A DNA stretch of 6,797 nucleotides from an uncultured Planctomycetota bacterium. Its GTDB lineage: Bacteria; Planctomycetota; SZUA-567; JAFGNG01. The position numbers were made by a program, and so were the translations under genes. The notes under the pieces were generated by a model. It made no database searches. It was given only the letters and a program-made list of their open reading frames with translations, and had not been told where the DNA came from. Numbering within the stretch: position 1 is the stretch's first letter; each line of letters begins with the position of its first letter. The stretch spans positions 1-6,797 of the forward strand of contig CAMZKK010000253.1 of assembly GCA_947311175.1 (NCBI GenBank). Direction: 5' to 3'. Shown one piece after another: positions 5,672 through 6,797 of the stretch.

Positions 5672-6453
5672 TAATTAGCCTCATCTAAAATAAATTTTTT
5701 ATAATCATCCTCTGTGTCAATGCCTGCTCCACAAAAGGTTGTTTTAGTGGCAACAACCTTTAAGCCTGCCTCAATTGCTCTTAATTGTTCTAGTTTTTCA
5801 AGCATTTCTAATCTTGAATTCGGTAATTTTTGAAAATTCAATAACGTCTCTTTTCGGTAGGCATAAATTCCAAAATGAAGAAAACCTAAAGGTGAGCCAT
5901 CTTCTAATACTTTGTCTCGATCATGAGGAATTGGTGCTCGACTAAAATAAAGACAGCGGTTTTCCTTACCCATAACAACCTTTACCATATTAGAATCAAG
6001 AAAGGTCTTATAATCTGTTATCTCTCGATAAAGTGTAGCAATATGTGCATCTGAATCTTCTTCTAAAAGTTTTGCTACTGCCATCACATCCGAAACCGGT
6101 AAACTGGGTTCATCACCTTGAATATTAATCACAATATCGATTTCTTTAGGAAGTTTTTTTGCCACCTCTGCAATTCTGTCTGTGCCGGAATTATGGGTCG
6201 TAGCGGTCATTTCTGCAACAACTAAAGGATTATTTTTTTTTGAATATTCATTAACACAATTAAATATTTCTTTACTATCTGTAGCAACGATTATTTTGAG
6301 GATTTTACCATTACTAATTTTAATTGATTCTGAAGCATTCTCAACAGTATGAATGATTAGTGGTTTGCCGGTATCTGACCTCATCAATTTTTTTGGTAAA
6401 CGAGTCGATGCAAGTCGAGCTGGAATAATTATTACTGATTTTTTTTTCAACAT
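5671..6453 (-). CDS. kdsB: 3-deoxy-manno-octulosonate cytidylyltransferase (CMP-Kdo synthetase)
   Basis: Transfers CMP from CTP to Kdo, forming the activated sugar used to build the inner core of lipopolysaccharide; cytosolic. It is full length at 260 residues. The N-terminal nucleotide loop IIPARLASTRLPKKL (9-23) is followed by VATDS (56-60), HNSGTDR (87-93), the metal-binding NIQGDEP (110-116), YFSRAPIPHDR (169-179), HFGIYAYR (193-200), LEMLEKLEQLRAIEAG (215-230) and GIDTEDD (244-250, D246). All expected signatures are intact, which separates it from other sugar cytidylyltransferases. It starts 15 bp after the recJ stop, with AGAGA as a modest Shine-Dalgarno, and overlaps the PilZ start by 1 base. 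Two runs of nine A in the coding strand (codons 3-5 and near codon 72) are probably a result of base composition. Its presence implies a Kdo-containing outer membrane. Confidence 0.96.
   Translation of the reverse strand: MLKKKSVIIIPARLASTRLPKKLMRSDTGKPLIIHTVENASESIKISNGKILKIIVATDSKEIFNCVNEYSKKNNPLVVAEMTATTHNSGTDRIAEVAKKLPKEIDIVINIQGDEPSLPVSDVMAVAKLLEEDSDAHIATLYREITDYKTFLDSNMVKVVMGKENRCLYFSRAPIPHDRDKVLEDGSPLGFLHFGIYAYRKETLLNFQKLPNSRLEMLEKLEQLRAIEAGLKVVATKTTFCGAGIDTEDDYKKFILDEAN
5679..5682 (-). promoter_or_regulatory. Shine-Dalgarno of the PilZ gene inside the kdsB 3' end
   Basis: On the minus strand GAGG lies 7 bases before the PilZ ATG at 5671 and within the last kdsB codons (Glu-Ala). Together with the TAATG overlap it gives the PilZ gene a proper ribosome site that kdsB-translating ribosomes must cross. 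Confidence 0.65.
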
Positions 6454-6468
6454 AACTAACGTCTCTTT

Positions 6469-6797
6469 TTAAGATGGTCTCATTTCAATAACTCTCAATT
6501 CAAGTCGAGATGGAGTATAAAAATTATTTAATGAAAGTTCATAAACTAAATCCCAATAACCAATACCACTACTAATTCGGTGAAACCATTCTATATTATT
6601 AAATACAACAGCCCTGAATGCTACATTATCTTGAGATGCAAAAAAGCTAAAGTGTTTATCATCTTTTCCCATAAGTTGAGGCTTGCCTGCAATTTTTACA
6701 TGACGAGATAAAAATCGTGGACTTTCATTTCCTGCACCAAAAGGAGCAAGAAGCTCAATCTCTTCCGCTATGCCTTCATTTAACTGACTAAGATGAA
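6469..6797 (-). CDS. recJ: Single-strand DNA exonuclease RecJ, C-terminal part (runs off right edge)
   Basis: The frame is open from the right edge to the stop at 6469-6471, showing the last 108 residues. The segment IELLAPFGAGNESPRFL is the conserved RecJ LxPFGxGNxxP motif at the DHHA1/OB boundary, and VKIAGKPQLMGKDDKHFSF followed by FRAVVFN and a final beta-rich stretch ending LRVIEM matches the RecJ OB-fold and C-terminus. RecJ degrades single-stranded DNA 5' to 3' in RecF-type recombination and mismatch repair. The catalytic DHH phosphoesterase domain lies outside the window, so its integrity cannot be judged. An internal ATG at 6672 is not the start, because the conserved sequence continues upstream of it. 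kdsB follows after 15 bp on the same strand, suggesting a shared transcript. Confidence in the family is high from the PFGAGN motif and the adjoining sequence. Confidence 0.88.
   Translation of the reverse strand, partial: HLSQLNEGIAEEIELLAPFGAGNESPRFLSRHVKIAGKPQLMGKDDKHFSFFASQDNVAFRAVVFNNIEWFHRISSGIGYWDLVYELSLNNFYTPSRLELRVIEMRPS

Noticed and set aside
6233..6447. Two nine-A tracts in the kdsB coding strand (6439-6447 and 6233-6241) as possible phase-variation sites
   Set aside because: Similar runs of 7-8 occur in cimA and elsewhere in this AT-rich DNA; they encode Lys in frame, and switching off an LPS-essential enzyme is unlikely.

Overview
This is an AT-rich window (by eye about one third G+C) from what looks like a chromosomal housekeeping region of a diderm (Gram-negative-type) bacterium. 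The clearest sign is kdsB, the enzyme that activates Kdo for lipopolysaccharide, supported by an HtrA-type envelope protease, a PilZ-domain protein and proteins with signal peptides or anchors. The cysteine-rich 3D-domain protein (YCPC..CC) recalls variants I associate with Planctomycetes/Verrucomicrobia/Omnitrophota-like lineages, but that placement is a weak inference. There are no tRNA or rRNA genes, CRISPR arrays, insertion sequences or phage genes.

Layout from left to right. 1-576 (-): N-terminal part of an HtrA/Deg serine protease that runs off the left edge. 577-654: a compact divergent promoter region where two opposed -10 boxes share the same bases. 655-2018 (+): a two-gene unit, an unrecognised exported protein followed by a class I SAM methyltransferase, joined by a TAATG stop/start overlap and ending in a hairpin terminator. 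2067-3641 (-): citramalate synthase (cimA), with a near-consensus promoter and a short leader. 3654-3851: a divergent intergenic region with the cimA promoter, a long terminator-like hairpin that serves no visible gene, and a promoter for the next unit. 3852-5381 (+): a membrane-anchored 3D-domain protein followed after 9 bp by an RlmI-like methyltransferase. 5375-6797 (-): recJ (C-terminal end only), kdsB and a small PilZ protein, closely spaced or overlapping and probably one operon. This operon meets the methyltransferase tail-to-tail with a 7-bp overlap.

The functions are mostly unrelated housekeeping: envelope protein quality control (HtrA), isoleucine precursor synthesis (CimA), DNA recombination and repair (RecJ), LPS precursor activation (KdsB), probable cyclic-di-GMP sensing (PilZ) and cell-wall-associated activity (3D domain). 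I do not see a clear new defence, mobile or biosynthetic system. The points most worth checking are the orphan hairpin upstream of cimA, the shared -10 promoters, the kdsB-PilZ coupling, and the unknown exported protein coupled to a methyltransferase.
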